From Xanthobacteraceae bacterium (lineage in GTDB: Bacteria > Pseudomonadota > Alphaproteobacteria > Rhizobiales > Xanthobacteraceae), in the NCBI GenBank assembly GCA_030043285.1, contig JASHXZ010000101.1:1-11135 (forward strand): 11,135 bases of DNA, written 5' to 3'. The notes beneath the pieces were generated by a model. That model was given only the letters and a program-made list of their open reading frames with translations. It did no database searches and was not told the DNA's origin. Each line of letters opens with the position of its first letter. Position 1 is the first letter of the stretch. Made by a program: the position numbers and the translations under genes. Below are positions 1-7,751 of this stretch, one piece after another.

Positions 1-340
1 CCAACGCCTCCTCGAACCGTTTCAATCGGTGGAGCGCGAGGCCGCGCTGGTTCCAGGCAGAGCAGTTGTCGGGATTTATGTCGAGCGCGAGCGCTAATTG
101 ATCAAGCGCGACCGCATAATCGGCGCGCTGATACGCAATGACGCCTAGAAGGTACAGGCTGTCCGAATGGCCGGGCTGCGCCGCGAGAATTTGCCTATAG
201 AGCCGCTCGGCTTCGTCTAATCGGCCGGCTTGATGCGACGCGAAGGCCTCGACCAGCCAGGAGCCTATTTTGAGCACCGACTGCTGCGACGGCGCGGATT
301 GTTGCAGCACTTGCCCGCCCATCGTTTGATTGTCTCTCAT
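1..340 (-). CDS. TPR-repeat protein, N-terminal part only (cut by window edge)
   Basis: An open frame starts at an ATG (338-340) and runs off the left edge after 113 codons with no stop. A first Met-rich/Gln-rich stretch of about 28 residues is followed by tetratricopeptide repeats: residues about 29-56 (with AGRLDEAERLYRQIL), 59-90 (YLLGVIAYQRADYAVAL, ending in INP) and the beginning of a third from 93 (AWNQRGLALHRLKRFEEAL). The Gly/Ala, Tyr and Pro positions fit the TPR consensus. TPR modules bind protein partners. In polysaccharide clusters such N-termini often belong to longer proteins, for example with a C-terminal SPINDLY/OGT-like or sulfotransferase domain, but that part lies outside the window, so the function is open. 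The gene begins 43 bases after the stop of the upstream glycosyltransferase and is probably co-transcribed. A second ATG at 322 is an alternative start; neither has a clear ribosome-binding site. Confidence 0.85.
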   Translation of the reverse strand, partial: MRDNQTMGGQVLQQSAPSQQSVLKIGSWLVEAFASHQAGRLDEAERLYRQILAAQPGHSDSLYLLGVIAYQRADYAVALDQLALALDINPDNCSAWNQRGLALHRLKRFEEAL

Positions 341-383
341 GGATGGGGCGGCAACGCAACTTCACCGGGGATACGAATCGCGG

Positions 384-1532
384 TCACCGTACGGCGTGAT
401 CCGGGACGGCGCCAAGCAAGGTGCTAAAATCGTCCAGCATGCGTGCAGCGATCGGTACGACGCCGAAATTTTCAGCGGCGCGGCGTCCAGCGTCGGCAAT
501 CCGGCGCAACCGGTCCGGCGCGGCGATCAGGCTCGCCAGCTTTGCCGCCAAATCCGCTGTCGGATTGCCGCCGCGATGGTCGAATGTCAGGCCGGTCACG
601 CCGTCCTCGATGTAATCGGCGAAACATTCCAGGCGCGACACCACCGCGGTGCAACCCGCCGCCATAGCTTCGAGCGGCGCGCGCGGGAGTGCTTCGCCCG
701 TCTCCGCCAGGGTTGGATAAACAAAAATGGCGCAGCGGCGAAATTCCGAGATCAAGGCCTGCTCGTCGAATATCGGGCCGACGAAATCGCAACGGATCGC
801 GTGCTCGGCGGCGAGCGTCTGCAGGCCGGCCAAATACGCGCTGCCGTCACCCCCCTCCTCGGTGCGATGCGGACCAACGATGCGCAAGCTCCAGCCTGCG
901 AGGACATCAGGAGCAAGCTGCTCCGACAGTTGCGCGAACGCCGCAAGCAGGTTCTCGATACCCTTTTCCCGCGCGATGCGGCCGACATAAAGGACAACGC
1001 GCTCACGCGCGTCACGCGCGGCGAAAAACCCGTCCGGAACGGCGTACCCGATGACGCGGACTTTCTTGGCGAGCCAAGGCACCTGCCGCGCTACGCCTCG
1101 GGCCGCCGCCTTGGACACCGCCTGCAGGCGATCAGCGCGCCAATAGAGCGCCATTTGTCCCTTCGGATAGCGGCCGATCTGCACGTAGATCTTGCCGGCG
1201 CGGCGACGCGGAAGAACGAGCGGCAGGAAGAAGCCGTTGGTTATCGTGATATCCGCAGGCGGCAGCGCCGCGGCTACGCGGAGCGAATAGATCAAATCCA
1301 AGATTAGATTGACGGCGAGGTTGGAGGAGCGGTTCGACGAAGCGATGCGCAGATGCCTTATTCCATCGACCACTTCATCGTTTGCAAAACCCATATAGCG
1401 TCGCGAGATGATAGTCACCTTATGACCAGCGTCGCGGTAGGCGCCGGCGAGCAGCAGATGTGCTTTCTCGACCGCGCCGCCACGCACCGGCGGGATCGGA
1501 TAGAACGGCCCGATGATGACGGTGATACGCAC
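384..1532 (-). CDS. Glycosyltransferase family 4 (GT-B fold)
   Basis: A 382-residue cytoplasmic or membrane-associated sugar transferase, of usual length for GT4. The N-terminal Rossmann half begins with MRITVIIGPFYPIPPVRGG, the glycine-rich loop after the first strand. The C-terminal half carries the donor-binding signature: LYVGRIAREKGIENLL (181-196) and the acidic EX7E motif with E280 and E288 in GEALPRAPLEAMAAG, followed by GVTGLTF (311-317). By family knowledge it would transfer a sugar from an NDP-sugar to a growing glycan with retention of configuration; donor and acceptor cannot be read from sequence. The start is GTG; it sits directly before the conserved first strand, so the N-terminus is well placed. 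It lies 39 bases downstream of the acyltransferase and 43 bases upstream of the TPR gene. It is GC-rich, unlike the acyltransferase before it. Confidence 0.93.
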   Translation of the reverse strand: MRITVIIGPFYPIPPVRGGAVEKAHLLLAGAYRDAGHKVTIISRRYMGFANDEVVDGIRHLRIASSNRSSNLAVNLILDLIYSLRVAAALPPADITITNGFFLPLVLPRRRAGKIYVQIGRYPKGQMALYWRADRLQAVSKAAARGVARQVPWLAKKVRVIGYAVPDGFFAARDARERVVLYVGRIAREKGIENLLAAFAQLSEQLAPDVLAGWSLRIVGPHRTEEGGDGSAYLAGLQTLAAEHAIRCDFVGPIFDEQALISEFRRCAIFVYPTLAETGEALPRAPLEAMAAGCTAVVSRLECFADYIEDGVTGLTFDHRGGNPTADLAAKLASLIAAPDRLRRIADAGRRAAENFGVVPIAARMLDDFSTLLGAVPDHAVR

Positions 1533-1571
1533 GTCTTGAGCTTATACTTTGATCCAGCGAACGGTTGCCGA

Positions 1572-2666
1572 CTACTTTTGATCGATCAATAGCGCCGCTT
1601 TCAGGATTCGTCGTACTCGATAGGTCTGCGCTTCAAATGCGAGGAAGATTAGATTTATCATGACTAGCAGCAAAATAATTCTGATGCTGAACAGCGCAAT
1701 CGAATTCCATGAAAGATCTTCGGCCTTCGGAAACACGCGCCCAAGCGCAGCGTCCAGCGGCACATGGAAGACGTATAAGGTGTAAGAGATCGAACTCAGA
1801 TACAGAGCCGGCTTTCGCAATATGCTGATTGCCGAATCGACTGCCGGATTGCACAGGAAAATCACAAGAAAACATACACCGAATGCAAACACTGCTTCCG
1901 CTACCGCCTGCGGCAGAAGGGTAATGTCCGGGATCGAGTCGCTCTTAACATTTAACTGCAGGGCTAGCCCTCCCAGCAAACACAGCAAAAGTCCTCCCAG
2001 CGCAAAACCCACAACACGAGCCGGGCGCGGGATGAGAACGCACAAAGCGCCCATGAACCAGAAGAGGGCATACCGCGCAGGCAGTATACAGAATACTGCC
2101 ACGCCAACCGCGATTGCGATCAACGCAATCGCAGGCCTGCGATGCCGGCTCAAGAGGTAACCGGCTGCGCCGGCCAGGACATAGAACCAGATTTCAAATG
2201 CCAGTGACCACAGAGCCGCGTTGTACGTGAGCGTAGGCACCAAAATTCCATTCAAACCGACCATATTCAAAACCGCTTGCCATAAATCCAAAGGCTGTCC
2301 GAAAAGACCCCAACCTATTGCGACAGTGACTAAACAAGCCGGGATCAACGGCAGCAGGATTCTTGTACCCCGATCGAGCGCGTATAGTCTGATATCAAAG
2401 TCGTTTCTTTGAACGAGACGAATGACTTGGCCGCCCACGAGATACCCGCTCAAGACAAAAAACACCATGACCGCCTCAAAACCGGTTCTGGTGATCGCAA
2501 ACGCTGTTGCAGTCGCGAAGCCCTTTTGTGCGGCCGGGAGTGCGCCATAATCGACAAATGAATCGCCTCGAATGTGACCGAGAAAGACGGAGAGCGCGGC
2601 AAGGCCGCGCATCAAATCCAGCCCAATCAATGAATGACCGCGTCGCGCGGAAGCAGCTTGTCGCAT
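1572..2666 (-). CDS. Membrane acyltransferase, OafA/acyltransferase-3 family
   Basis: A polytopic inner-membrane protein of 364 residues, matching the acyltransferase-3 family, which moves acetyl or other acyl groups onto exported glycans. Family hallmarks are in order: first helix LDLMRGLAALSVFLGH with the conserved His (residue 31 from the ATG at 2666), FFVLSGYLVG (69-78), ALWSLAFEIWFYVL (151-164) and SSISYTLYVFHVPL (291-304). About ten hydrophobic segments follow each other, and there is no C-terminal SGNH domain. The frame can be extended to a TTG at 2684, giving 370 residues; I prefer the ATG because it is a better start codon and the family's conserved part begins about 12 residues later. 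The likely role is O-acylation of the polymer made by this cluster. The DNA is much less GC-rich than its neighbours (27-31 G+C in three sampled 60-base stretches), which suggests separate acquisition or replacement of this modification gene. Confidence 0.93.
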   Translation of the reverse strand: MRQAASARRGHSLIGLDLMRGLAALSVFLGHIRGDSFVDYGALPAAQKGFATATAFAITRTGFEAVMVFFVLSGYLVGGQVIRLVQRNDFDIRLYALDRGTRILLPLIPACLVTVAIGWGLFGQPLDLWQAVLNMVGLNGILVPTLTYNAALWSLAFEIWFYVLAGAAGYLLSRHRRPAIALIAIAVGVAVFCILPARYALFWFMGALCVLIPRPARVVGFALGGLLLCLLGGLALQLNVKSDSIPDITLLPQAVAEAVFAFGVCFLVIFLCNPAVDSAISILRKPALYLSSISYTLYVFHVPLDAALGRVFPKAEDLSWNSIALFSIRIILLLVMINLIFLAFEAQTYRVRRILKAALLIDQK

Positions 2667-2718
2667 CTGCCTGGCCGCCGTCAAAGTGCCGATAAAGCTT
2701 GCGCGAGCCGGATTTGTG

Positions 2719-2739
2719 CCGCTTTCAGCGGACGCGTCC
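2719..2739. repeat. Overlapping short palindromes upstream of the acyltransferase
   Basis: The 140-base gap between the GT2 stop and the acyltransferase start contains CCGCTTTCAGCGG (2719-2731, 5-base stem, 3-base loop) overlapping the perfect 10-base palindrome GGACGCGTCC (2730-2739). A further weak hairpin TGGCGATGCGCCA lies at 2794-2806. None is followed by a T-run on the minus strand, so these are not typical intrinsic terminators. They could be an operator or mRNA structure, or chance in GC-rich DNA. I found no convincing promoter in the gap. Confidence 0.25.
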
Positions 2740-2824
2740 TACAAGCCGCACAGGCGAACATCGGAGGAAGCGGACATTTACAGATCGACGACATGGCGAT
2801 GCGCCAGGGACTGCTGCCCTTTGT

Positions 2825-3622
2825 CTACGATGTATCGGTGGATTTTGCCGCGCCACTCTTAAAGCGCAGCCGGCGTTCGACGATTTCAAGCGCGATCAGG
2901 GATTCGGCAACCAACCGCTGGAGCGCGTAGAACCATCCCGGCCAGCCATCGAGAATGCCGCCCTTGAAGAACAGCGTATAGAACACAATGCCGAGCGGCG
3001 CGAGCCAAGCCATGCGGCGGATGCCGTCGCTGCGGCTGAGCTTGTCAGCGGGAGTCTCGGCCAGATAGCGCGCCTCCTCGACCGCATAACGCTGCTGCGT
3101 CGCGAACCAGCGCGCCAGAGGCTTGCGATCGTCGTGATAAATGACGTGCTGCAGTGGCCGTATCCCGCCGCCGACGCTGACCCGGTGACCGTGGCCTTCA
3201 TTGTGGTATTGCGCCTTGTCGCGGCGATAGAGCACGATGCGCGGCGGATACAAGGAGCCGCGCAGCGGCCGGCCGTAAATCCGGTAGATGAATTGCGCCT
3301 GGTACCCGGCCACCTCGCCACCGTCGGCGAGCGCGCCGATCTCAGCGACCAGGCCGTCGCTCAATTCGTAATCGGCATCGACCGATAGAACCCAGGGCGT
3401 GCGCACTTGCTCCAACCCGAAATTGCATTGCGCGGCAAAGTCGGTGAACGGCCGGTGTATCACCTCGACGTGTGGATAGCCCCGCAGCAAAATAAGCGTC
3501 TCGTCCGTGCTGCCGGAATCAATGACGACGATGCGCTTTGCCCACGACAGCCTGGCCAGCGTGCGCGCGATGTTCGGCGCCTCGTTGTAGGTGAGAATCA
3601 GCGGGGTGATTTGCTCAAACAC
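2825..3622 (-). CDS. Glycosyltransferase family 2, WaaE/KdtX-like
   Basis: A 265-residue GT-A enzyme. It opens with the family start ITPLILTYNEAPNIARTL (residues 5-22), then the nucleotide-binding VVIDSGSTDETL (32-43) and the metal-binding DXD in LSVDADYEL (D82, D84). The middle part YPPRIVLYRR and the His-rich YHNEGHGHRV (139-148) fit the WaaE/KdtX-like subgroup, as does the C-terminal pattern with a hydrophobic stretch (LAPLGIVFYTLFF, 207-219) followed by KGGILDGWPGWFYAL. Family members add a hexose, with inversion, to LPS core or exopolysaccharide intermediates at the cytoplasmic face of the inner membrane; the sugar here is unknown. The start is GTG, and the conserved first strand begins five residues later. 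It follows the upstream GT4 stop by only 5 bases, without a recognisable ribosome-binding site, which suggests translational coupling. Confidence 0.92.
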   Translation of the reverse strand: MFEQITPLILTYNEAPNIARTLARLSWAKRIVVIDSGSTDETLILLRGYPHVEVIHRPFTDFAAQCNFGLEQVRTPWVLSVDADYELSDGLVAEIGALADGGEVAGYQAQFIYRIYGRPLRGSLYPPRIVLYRRDKAQYHNEGHGHRVSVGGGIRPLQHVIYHDDRKPLARWFATQQRYAVEEARYLAETPADKLSRSDGIRRMAWLAPLGIVFYTLFFKGGILDGWPGWFYALQRLVAESLIALEIVERRLRFKSGAAKSTDTS

Positions 3623-3627
3623 AGGAG

Positions 3628-4797
3628 CTAGGGCGTCGCGCGCAGTTCTTCGTACAGCGCTTCCATTTGCGCGGCGACGCAGCGCCAGTTGTAATGCTCG
3701 TCGACGTACTGCCGCCCATCCTGCCCCATTGCCGACGCCCGCGCCGGATCATCGATCAACGACGCGATCGCAGCGCCGAGCGGCTCGGCCGCGCCGTCAA
3801 CGACCAGCCCGCCACCGGATAGCGTCACCACTTCGGCGGCGCCGACTTCGGGCGTGACGATCGCTGGAATGCCGCGCTGCAACGCCTCGAGCACCGTATT
3901 GCCGAAGCTCTCCGAATACGACGGCAGCACCAGGACGCGCGCCGCGGCGAAGACGTGCTCCTTGTCAGCGCCCGTCACCGTGCGCGTCACCATGCGGACG
4001 CGATGGCGAATGTTCAAGGCGGCGGCAAGCTGCAGCAGTTCATCCACCAAATTTTCATAATCGGTGCCGACGATGGCAAGGGTGCCGCGCTCGGTACGGG
4101 CAAAAGCGCGCAGCAGCCGATCCAAACCCTTGACGCGCGCCAGTCGACCAAAGAACAGAACGAGCGGTTCGCCGTCTCCGACTGCAGCGATGTCGGGCGA
4201 CGCCGTCTCCCTAAACGCACCCTCATCGAAATCTTCGACGGCGTTCGGCGCCACGACCATACGCCGCACCCGCCAGCCGAACTGGTCCAGCTCCCGACGC
4301 TCGACCTGTGAAGTCAGGTGAACGGCCGCCGCACGCTCCACGTTGGCTCGTTCGATCAATGCGATCCACGCTGTCTTGATCAACCAGTTGCGGTTTCGGA
4401 TCAACCGCTTGACGAGCATGCCGCGCGGCGAAATCACATACGGCACACTGGCCGCCTGCGCGACGCGCGCAGCCCGCCAGGTCGGCCAGAGGAAAACCGA
4501 ATGCAGGTGAGCCGCGTCGAAACTCGGCATGACGTGGCGCAACGCCTCGCCCAGGGCCGGCGCGTAAGACAGCCGGCGCAAGCGCGGCGAGGCGAAATAG
4601 TGGATTTTGACGCCGTCGAGCATGACCGGCTCGCGATGCGGCACGGCACTGTCCAGCGGCCCGTCGATGCTGGTGGTGTAGACCTCGACCTCGTGGCCGC
4701 GCGCCGCGAGCGCGCGGCACAGCCCGTGAACGGCGACGATCGGTCCGCCATAGCGCCGCGCCGGCAGATAGGTCGGAACCACGTGCAGCAACCGCAT
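3628..4797 (-). CDS. Glycosyltransferase family 4 (SPRGM subgroup)
   Basis: A 389-residue GT-B enzyme. The N-terminal half opens with MRLLHVVPTYLPARRYGGP, a typical GT4 beginning with a glycine pair, and contains the block PYVISPRGML (119-128) and a VHLTSQVER segment (159-167) seen together in one GT4 subgroup. The C-terminal donor domain has LVLFFGRLARVKGLDRLLRAF (212-232) and the EX7E pair E296 and E304 in SESFGNTVLEALQRG. It should add one sugar of the repeat unit from an NDP-donor in the cytoplasm. The start is taken as ATG 4797 because it gives the usual N-terminus; an in-frame TTG three codons upstream (4806) is possible. It lies 27 bases after the polymerase stop and 5 bases before the GT2 gene, so the three genes look co-expressed. 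Confidence 0.93.
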   Translation of the reverse strand: MRLLHVVPTYLPARRYGGPIVAVHGLCRALAARGHEVEVYTTSIDGPLDSAVPHREPVMLDGVKIHYFASPRLRRLSYAPALGEALRHVMPSFDAAHLHSVFLWPTWRAARVAQAASVPYVISPRGMLVKRLIRNRNWLIKTAWIALIERANVERAAAVHLTSQVERRELDQFGWRVRRMVVAPNAVEDFDEGAFRETASPDIAAVGDGEPLVLFFGRLARVKGLDRLLRAFARTERGTLAIVGTDYENLVDELLQLAAALNIRHRVRMVTRTVTGADKEHVFAAARVLVLPSYSESFGNTVLEALQRGIPAIVTPEVGAAEVVTLSGGGLVVDGAAEPLGAAIASLIDDPARASAMGQDGRQYVDEHYNWRCVAAQMEALYEELRATP

Positions 4798-4824
4798 GGG
4801 CGGCAAGCGAATGACTGGGCGAAC

Positions 4825-6357
4825 TCAGCGGCCGGCGGGGACCCGGCCGGGGCGGGCTCTCGCCGGATCAGGCATGGCCGTAGCAAGTCGTCTGGTCCGG
4901 GGCCTGGGAAGCGCTGCAAACATGCAAACGCCGGCGATGGTCTGAAACAGTGTCACCATGGTGTAGGAGAAATCGGCTTCCACGTTGCAAAGGGTCAATG
5001 TCGAAGCAATCGCGACCAGCATGGCGATCGAGGTCGGCCCCGCTGTGGAGCTCAGACGCATGAGAAAACCGCACAACGCGCCAAACACGGCGCCGACCGT
5101 GATGACGCCGAAATTGCCGAAATTGGCATAGCCTTCGGACACCATCCCCCAGCCGATCGTCGTTTTCCCGGTATTTTCCGCACTTTCGCGGCCATAGCGC
5201 ACGCTGAGCAGATTCAGCACCGCCTGGCTTTCGACTTTGTCCGATTCCAAAAAGCGCGGCACCAGCATCGCGGGCAGCATCGCGTAGGTTTCGCCTTGCA
5301 GATATGGAATCACCTGTGGGGTCGCCTGTTGAACGGTCAAGACCATATGCAGGAGCGAGGCACGTTCCAACAGGTTCGGTCCTCGTCTTTGGGTGCCGGA
5401 ACCGATATTGCTGACCCCGGCCACGACCCAATTCGCCAAGATGACTGGAATCTGAACAAACGTGGGGTTTTGCATGGTCTGGGCATCGCGCGACCAGTAC
5501 ATCTCGCGCATGTCGTTCTTTCCGGCGTTGAGAATGCTTAGCACCGCGAACGCCAAGGCGATGCCGGCCCATGGGACCCGCTTTGTGCCCAGCACGTAGC
5601 CGAGCACAATAGCGGCGACGTTCATGGCGCCGCCGAACAGGAACAAACCGCTCATCGCGAGCGCGGTTACAGCGAGAAAACCGCCGCATGCCAACAGCCA
5701 GCGTCGACCCCGCAATAGTCCGACGCCCCGCGCATATCCCGTCAGATAGCAAGCCACGTAAGTCAACGGAAACACGCAGGCGCGAATCGCACCCACGAAG
5801 TTGCCAAGAAAGCCGACGTTGCCGGACGCCACCGCCGCATTGAAAACGACGCCGGCAGCAAGACCGACGAATATCAGTCGGAATAAATCATCGACGAAGG
5901 AGATATTGCGCAACGACCTTTCTTTGATGGATCGGGCGTAGCGCGCGGCGCGTCGGCCCGGCGCAGACGAGGCTTTGGCACGCACCGCGCCGAGAAACGG
6001 CCAGGCGGCAAGCGACGCCGCCGTCAGGAACAACCCAACCGATAATCCCGCCCAAACGAGTTCGGACTGTTTGTAGATTTGCAACGTATTGCCGACAAGC
6101 AGCGGCATCGCGTAGTACAGATAATACAGCGCCGCGACGACCGGCAGCACCGGTATGCCGAAGGCGCCGTAATTCACCCACAGAAACATCGGTACCAGCA
6201 CAGGCACCGTCACGCACAGATAGGCGATCGAATCCTGGGCGAAAAAGCTGAGCGACAGCAGAAGCACCGCCATCGCGACAAAGAAAAACCCGAGCTGCCG
6301 CGGGTTCACGGTGCGGAACGAAGGCTGATCGAATACGGTCGTGCTCATCGCTGACAT
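4825..6357 (-). CDS. Putative Wzy-type polysaccharide polymerase, multi-pass membrane protein
   Basis: A 510-residue inner-membrane protein with about 11-12 hydrophobic segments (for example 22-41, 43-63, 66-88, 100-122, 157-178, 193-208, 219-240, 243-257, 262-277, 412-432, 442-457, 466-483). The large hydrophilic loop at about 278-410 is the informative part: ERASLLHMVL (331-340), PYLQGETYAMLPAMLVPRFL (351-370), then SDK, and GWGMVSEGYANFGNFGVITVG (402-422). The arrangement of E-R, a G-x-T/S-Y segment, P-R-F-L and G-x-x-Y-x-N-F-G is what I associate with O-antigen and exopolysaccharide repeat-unit polymerases, which join lipid-linked units in the periplasm. Sequence conservation in this class is weak, so ligase or transporter roles are not excluded. 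The C-terminal tail (about 485-510) is Arg/Pro-rich and cytoplasmic by the positive-inside rule. The start is ATG 6357, with a second ATG at 6348. It heads a three-gene block with the two following transferases. Confidence 0.8.
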   Translation of the reverse strand: MSAMSTTVFDQPSFRTVNPRQLGFFFVAMAVLLLSLSFFAQDSIAYLCVTVPVLVPMFLWVNYGAFGIPVLPVVAALYYLYYAMPLLVGNTLQIYKQSELVWAGLSVGLFLTAASLAAWPFLGAVRAKASSAPGRRAARYARSIKERSLRNISFVDDLFRLIFVGLAAGVVFNAAVASGNVGFLGNFVGAIRACVFPLTYVACYLTGYARGVGLLRGRRWLLACGGFLAVTALAMSGLFLFGGAMNVAAIVLGYVLGTKRVPWAGIALAFAVLSILNAGKNDMREMYWSRDAQTMQNPTFVQIPVILANWVVAGVSNIGSGTQRRGPNLLERASLLHMVLTVQQATPQVIPYLQGETYAMLPAMLVPRFLESDKVESQAVLNLLSVRYGRESAENTGKTTIGWGMVSEGYANFGNFGVITVGAVFGALCGFLMRLSSTAGPTSIAMLVAIASTLTLCNVEADFSYTMVTLFQTIAGVCMFAALPRPRTRRLATAMPDPARARPGRVPAGR

Positions 6358-6521
6358 TTGAGAAGTGCCGCAGTATACGCAGCGTTTCGACGAAGCTCAG
6401 GCAGCCTCGTCAGTTTAGCATCAAAATCGACCGGCAGCATCATCTCAGTCCGGATTTCGACCGGAAACCGTCCCCGCGCAGTCGAGCACATCGGATGGAT
6501 GGCCCCGCCATCTTTGGGCTG
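6358..6521 (-). other. Gap between transferase and polymerase genes, possible internal promoter
   Basis: This 164-base stretch is the longest gap in the window. On the minus strand it holds TATACT (6377-6372), a good match to a sigma70 -10 box, 15 bases ahead of the polymerase ATG, but no convincing -35 box at 16-18 bases spacing, so a promoter is only possible. Just after the upstream stop is a 6-base-stem hairpin GATGGC-GGG-GCCATC (6512-6498) without a following T-run. The gap may mark the boundary between two transcription units. A weak 48-codon open frame also crosses it (see findings). Confidence 0.3.
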
Positions 6522-7748
6522 CTAGCCCTGCCGGATATTTCCTCGACCTGTCGAGATTCGCAAAGGCCTTCCGCAGACATTGTCAAGCGCCTTGACTAGG
6601 GCCGCCTCGGTCACCGCGACATCGAACGACCAGGCGCGTTTGGCAGCGGAACGTCCCATCTCCGCCAGCTTGGCGCCGTCAACGACCAGACTTTCGACGA
6701 TGCGTTCGAACTCGGACCAATCATCCGATTTGAAGATGCGGCCGCAGGTCGGATCGACCACGTCCGCCGCGCAGCCGACCCGGTCGCTCACAAGAACCGG
6801 CCGGCCGCATGCCAGCGCTTCATTGACGGCGAGGCCCCAGCTCTCGCCGGCCGAGGGAAGGACGACAATATCGCCCAGTCGGTAGACGATCGGCATCCGG
6901 CTCTGATTCTGAAATGGCAGCACGCGAAAGCGCGACGGATCGGACGAGGCGATCGCATCTATCTCGGCCTGCAGTTCGCCGGCACCGACCATTGCCAGCA
7001 CAATTGCCCGGTCCCGCAGTCGAGCCACTGCTCGCATCAGATCCACGGGGCGCTTTATCGGCTCGAATTTTCCCGCATAAAGCAACACCTTTTGGTGCTG
7101 CTCAATCCCAAGCTCCGATCGCCACCGCGCAGCTTCCTGCTCGAGGTCTGGCGCCGGCTCGGCAAATCGGCCCACATCAATCGAATGCGGGCACAGATGA
7201 AGCCGCACCGGCTCGACGCCAAAGCGCTCGTAATAGGCACGATTGGCCGAGCCGACGACCAGAAAGCCGGTCGGCCAGGAATACACCCGGCGCAGGGCGG
7301 TAGCTTTGATCAACCAGCGCGGCCCCCGCGGCACCGCGCCGAGCAGATTTGAATCCCCGAAAAAGAGCGTGCAAACGCCCTCTCGATGCAGCGCGAACAG
7401 CAATTGGAGGTGCGAATACCACGCCCAGCCGGTGACTTCGACGACGTCCGGCCGCCACGACAAGACGCGAGCGACCAGGTCAGGATTGCGCAATCCGAAA
7501 AAACGATGCGTGCCGGGATCGGCCGAGACGTTGGGTACCAGTTCGAAGCCGTAACCCTCGATCAGCGGAATATCCCAGGCGACCGGCCGCGCGAAGCCGC
7601 GATCTGCAACGGCCTTCTCGCCGGCATGCCAAGTAAAGAAGACTTTGATAACGAGATCGGACCGTTTTGCTAGGCGCCGATACAGCGGCACGGCATATTG
7701 AATCGGATGCGAGACGACGATCGCTAACCGCACCGGTCGATCCGGCAT
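6522..7748 (-). CDS. Glycosyltransferase family 4 with HPIQY-type N-terminus
   Basis: A 408-residue GT-B enzyme. The N-terminal domain begins LAIVVSHPIQYAVPLYRRLA (8-27) and goes on with VFFTW, a D-x-G-F element (ADRGF, 48-52) and WDIPLIEGYGFE (58-69), a combination typical of a group of exopolysaccharide GT4 enzymes. The donor domain shows KVLLYAGKFEPIKRPVDLMRA (220-240) and the EX7E pair E302 and E310 in SAGESWGLAVNEALACG. The C-terminal region (369-389) is the usual return helix. It would transfer one sugar of the repeat unit; the substrate is unknown. The ATG follows the stop of the preceding glycosyltransferase after only 3 bases (TGAGCCATG), so the two are very likely co-translated. It is the last gene before the 164-base gap. 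Confidence 0.94.
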   Translation of the reverse strand: MPDRPVRLAIVVSHPIQYAVPLYRRLAKRSDLVIKVFFTWHAGEKAVADRGFARPVAWDIPLIEGYGFELVPNVSADPGTHRFFGLRNPDLVARVLSWRPDVVEVTGWAWYSHLQLLFALHREGVCTLFFGDSNLLGAVPRGPRWLIKATALRRVYSWPTGFLVVGSANRAYYERFGVEPVRLHLCPHSIDVGRFAEPAPDLEQEAARWRSELGIEQHQKVLLYAGKFEPIKRPVDLMRAVARLRDRAIVLAMVGAGELQAEIDAIASSDPSRFRVLPFQNQSRMPIVYRLGDIVVLPSAGESWGLAVNEALACGRPVLVSDRVGCAADVVDPTCGRIFKSDDWSEFERIVESLVVDGAKLAEMGRSAAKRAWSFDVAVTEAALVKALDNVCGRPLRISTGRGNIRQG

Positions 7749-7751
7749 GGC

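Noticed and set aside
330..1307. Plus-strand open frame of 325 codons.
   Set aside because: It is antisense to the GT4 gene at 384-1532, has no recognisable domain and a low-complexity Arg/Ala-rich composition.
1533..1571. TATAAG (minus strand, 1546-1541) as a promoter for the GT4 gene at 384-1532.
   Set aside because: No -35 box at the right spacing, and the transcript would start almost at the GTG; the gene is more simply read through from upstream.
2681..2794. Minus-strand frame of 37 residues with CxC and CxxC pairs, ending over the TTG at 2684.
   Set aside because: Only about half of its codons end in G or C, and there is no ribosome-binding site; the Cys pattern is too short to indicate a zinc site.
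2699..2930. Plus-strand stretch that reads protein-like (for example GRVLQAAQANIGGSGHL).
   Set aside because: It continues antisense into the GT2 gene, matches no family I know, and has no supporting start signal; a decayed gene remnant is possible but unsupported.
4318..5541. Long plus-strand open frame of 407 codons.
   Set aside because: It lies antisense to the polymerase and a GT4 gene with clear family motifs. Its product is Arg/Gln/His-rich without domains, as expected from the complement of GC-rich coding DNA.
6498..6512. Hairpin after the stop of the gene at 6522-7748 as an intrinsic terminator.
   Set aside because: The stem is only 6 bases and no T-run follows on the minus strand.
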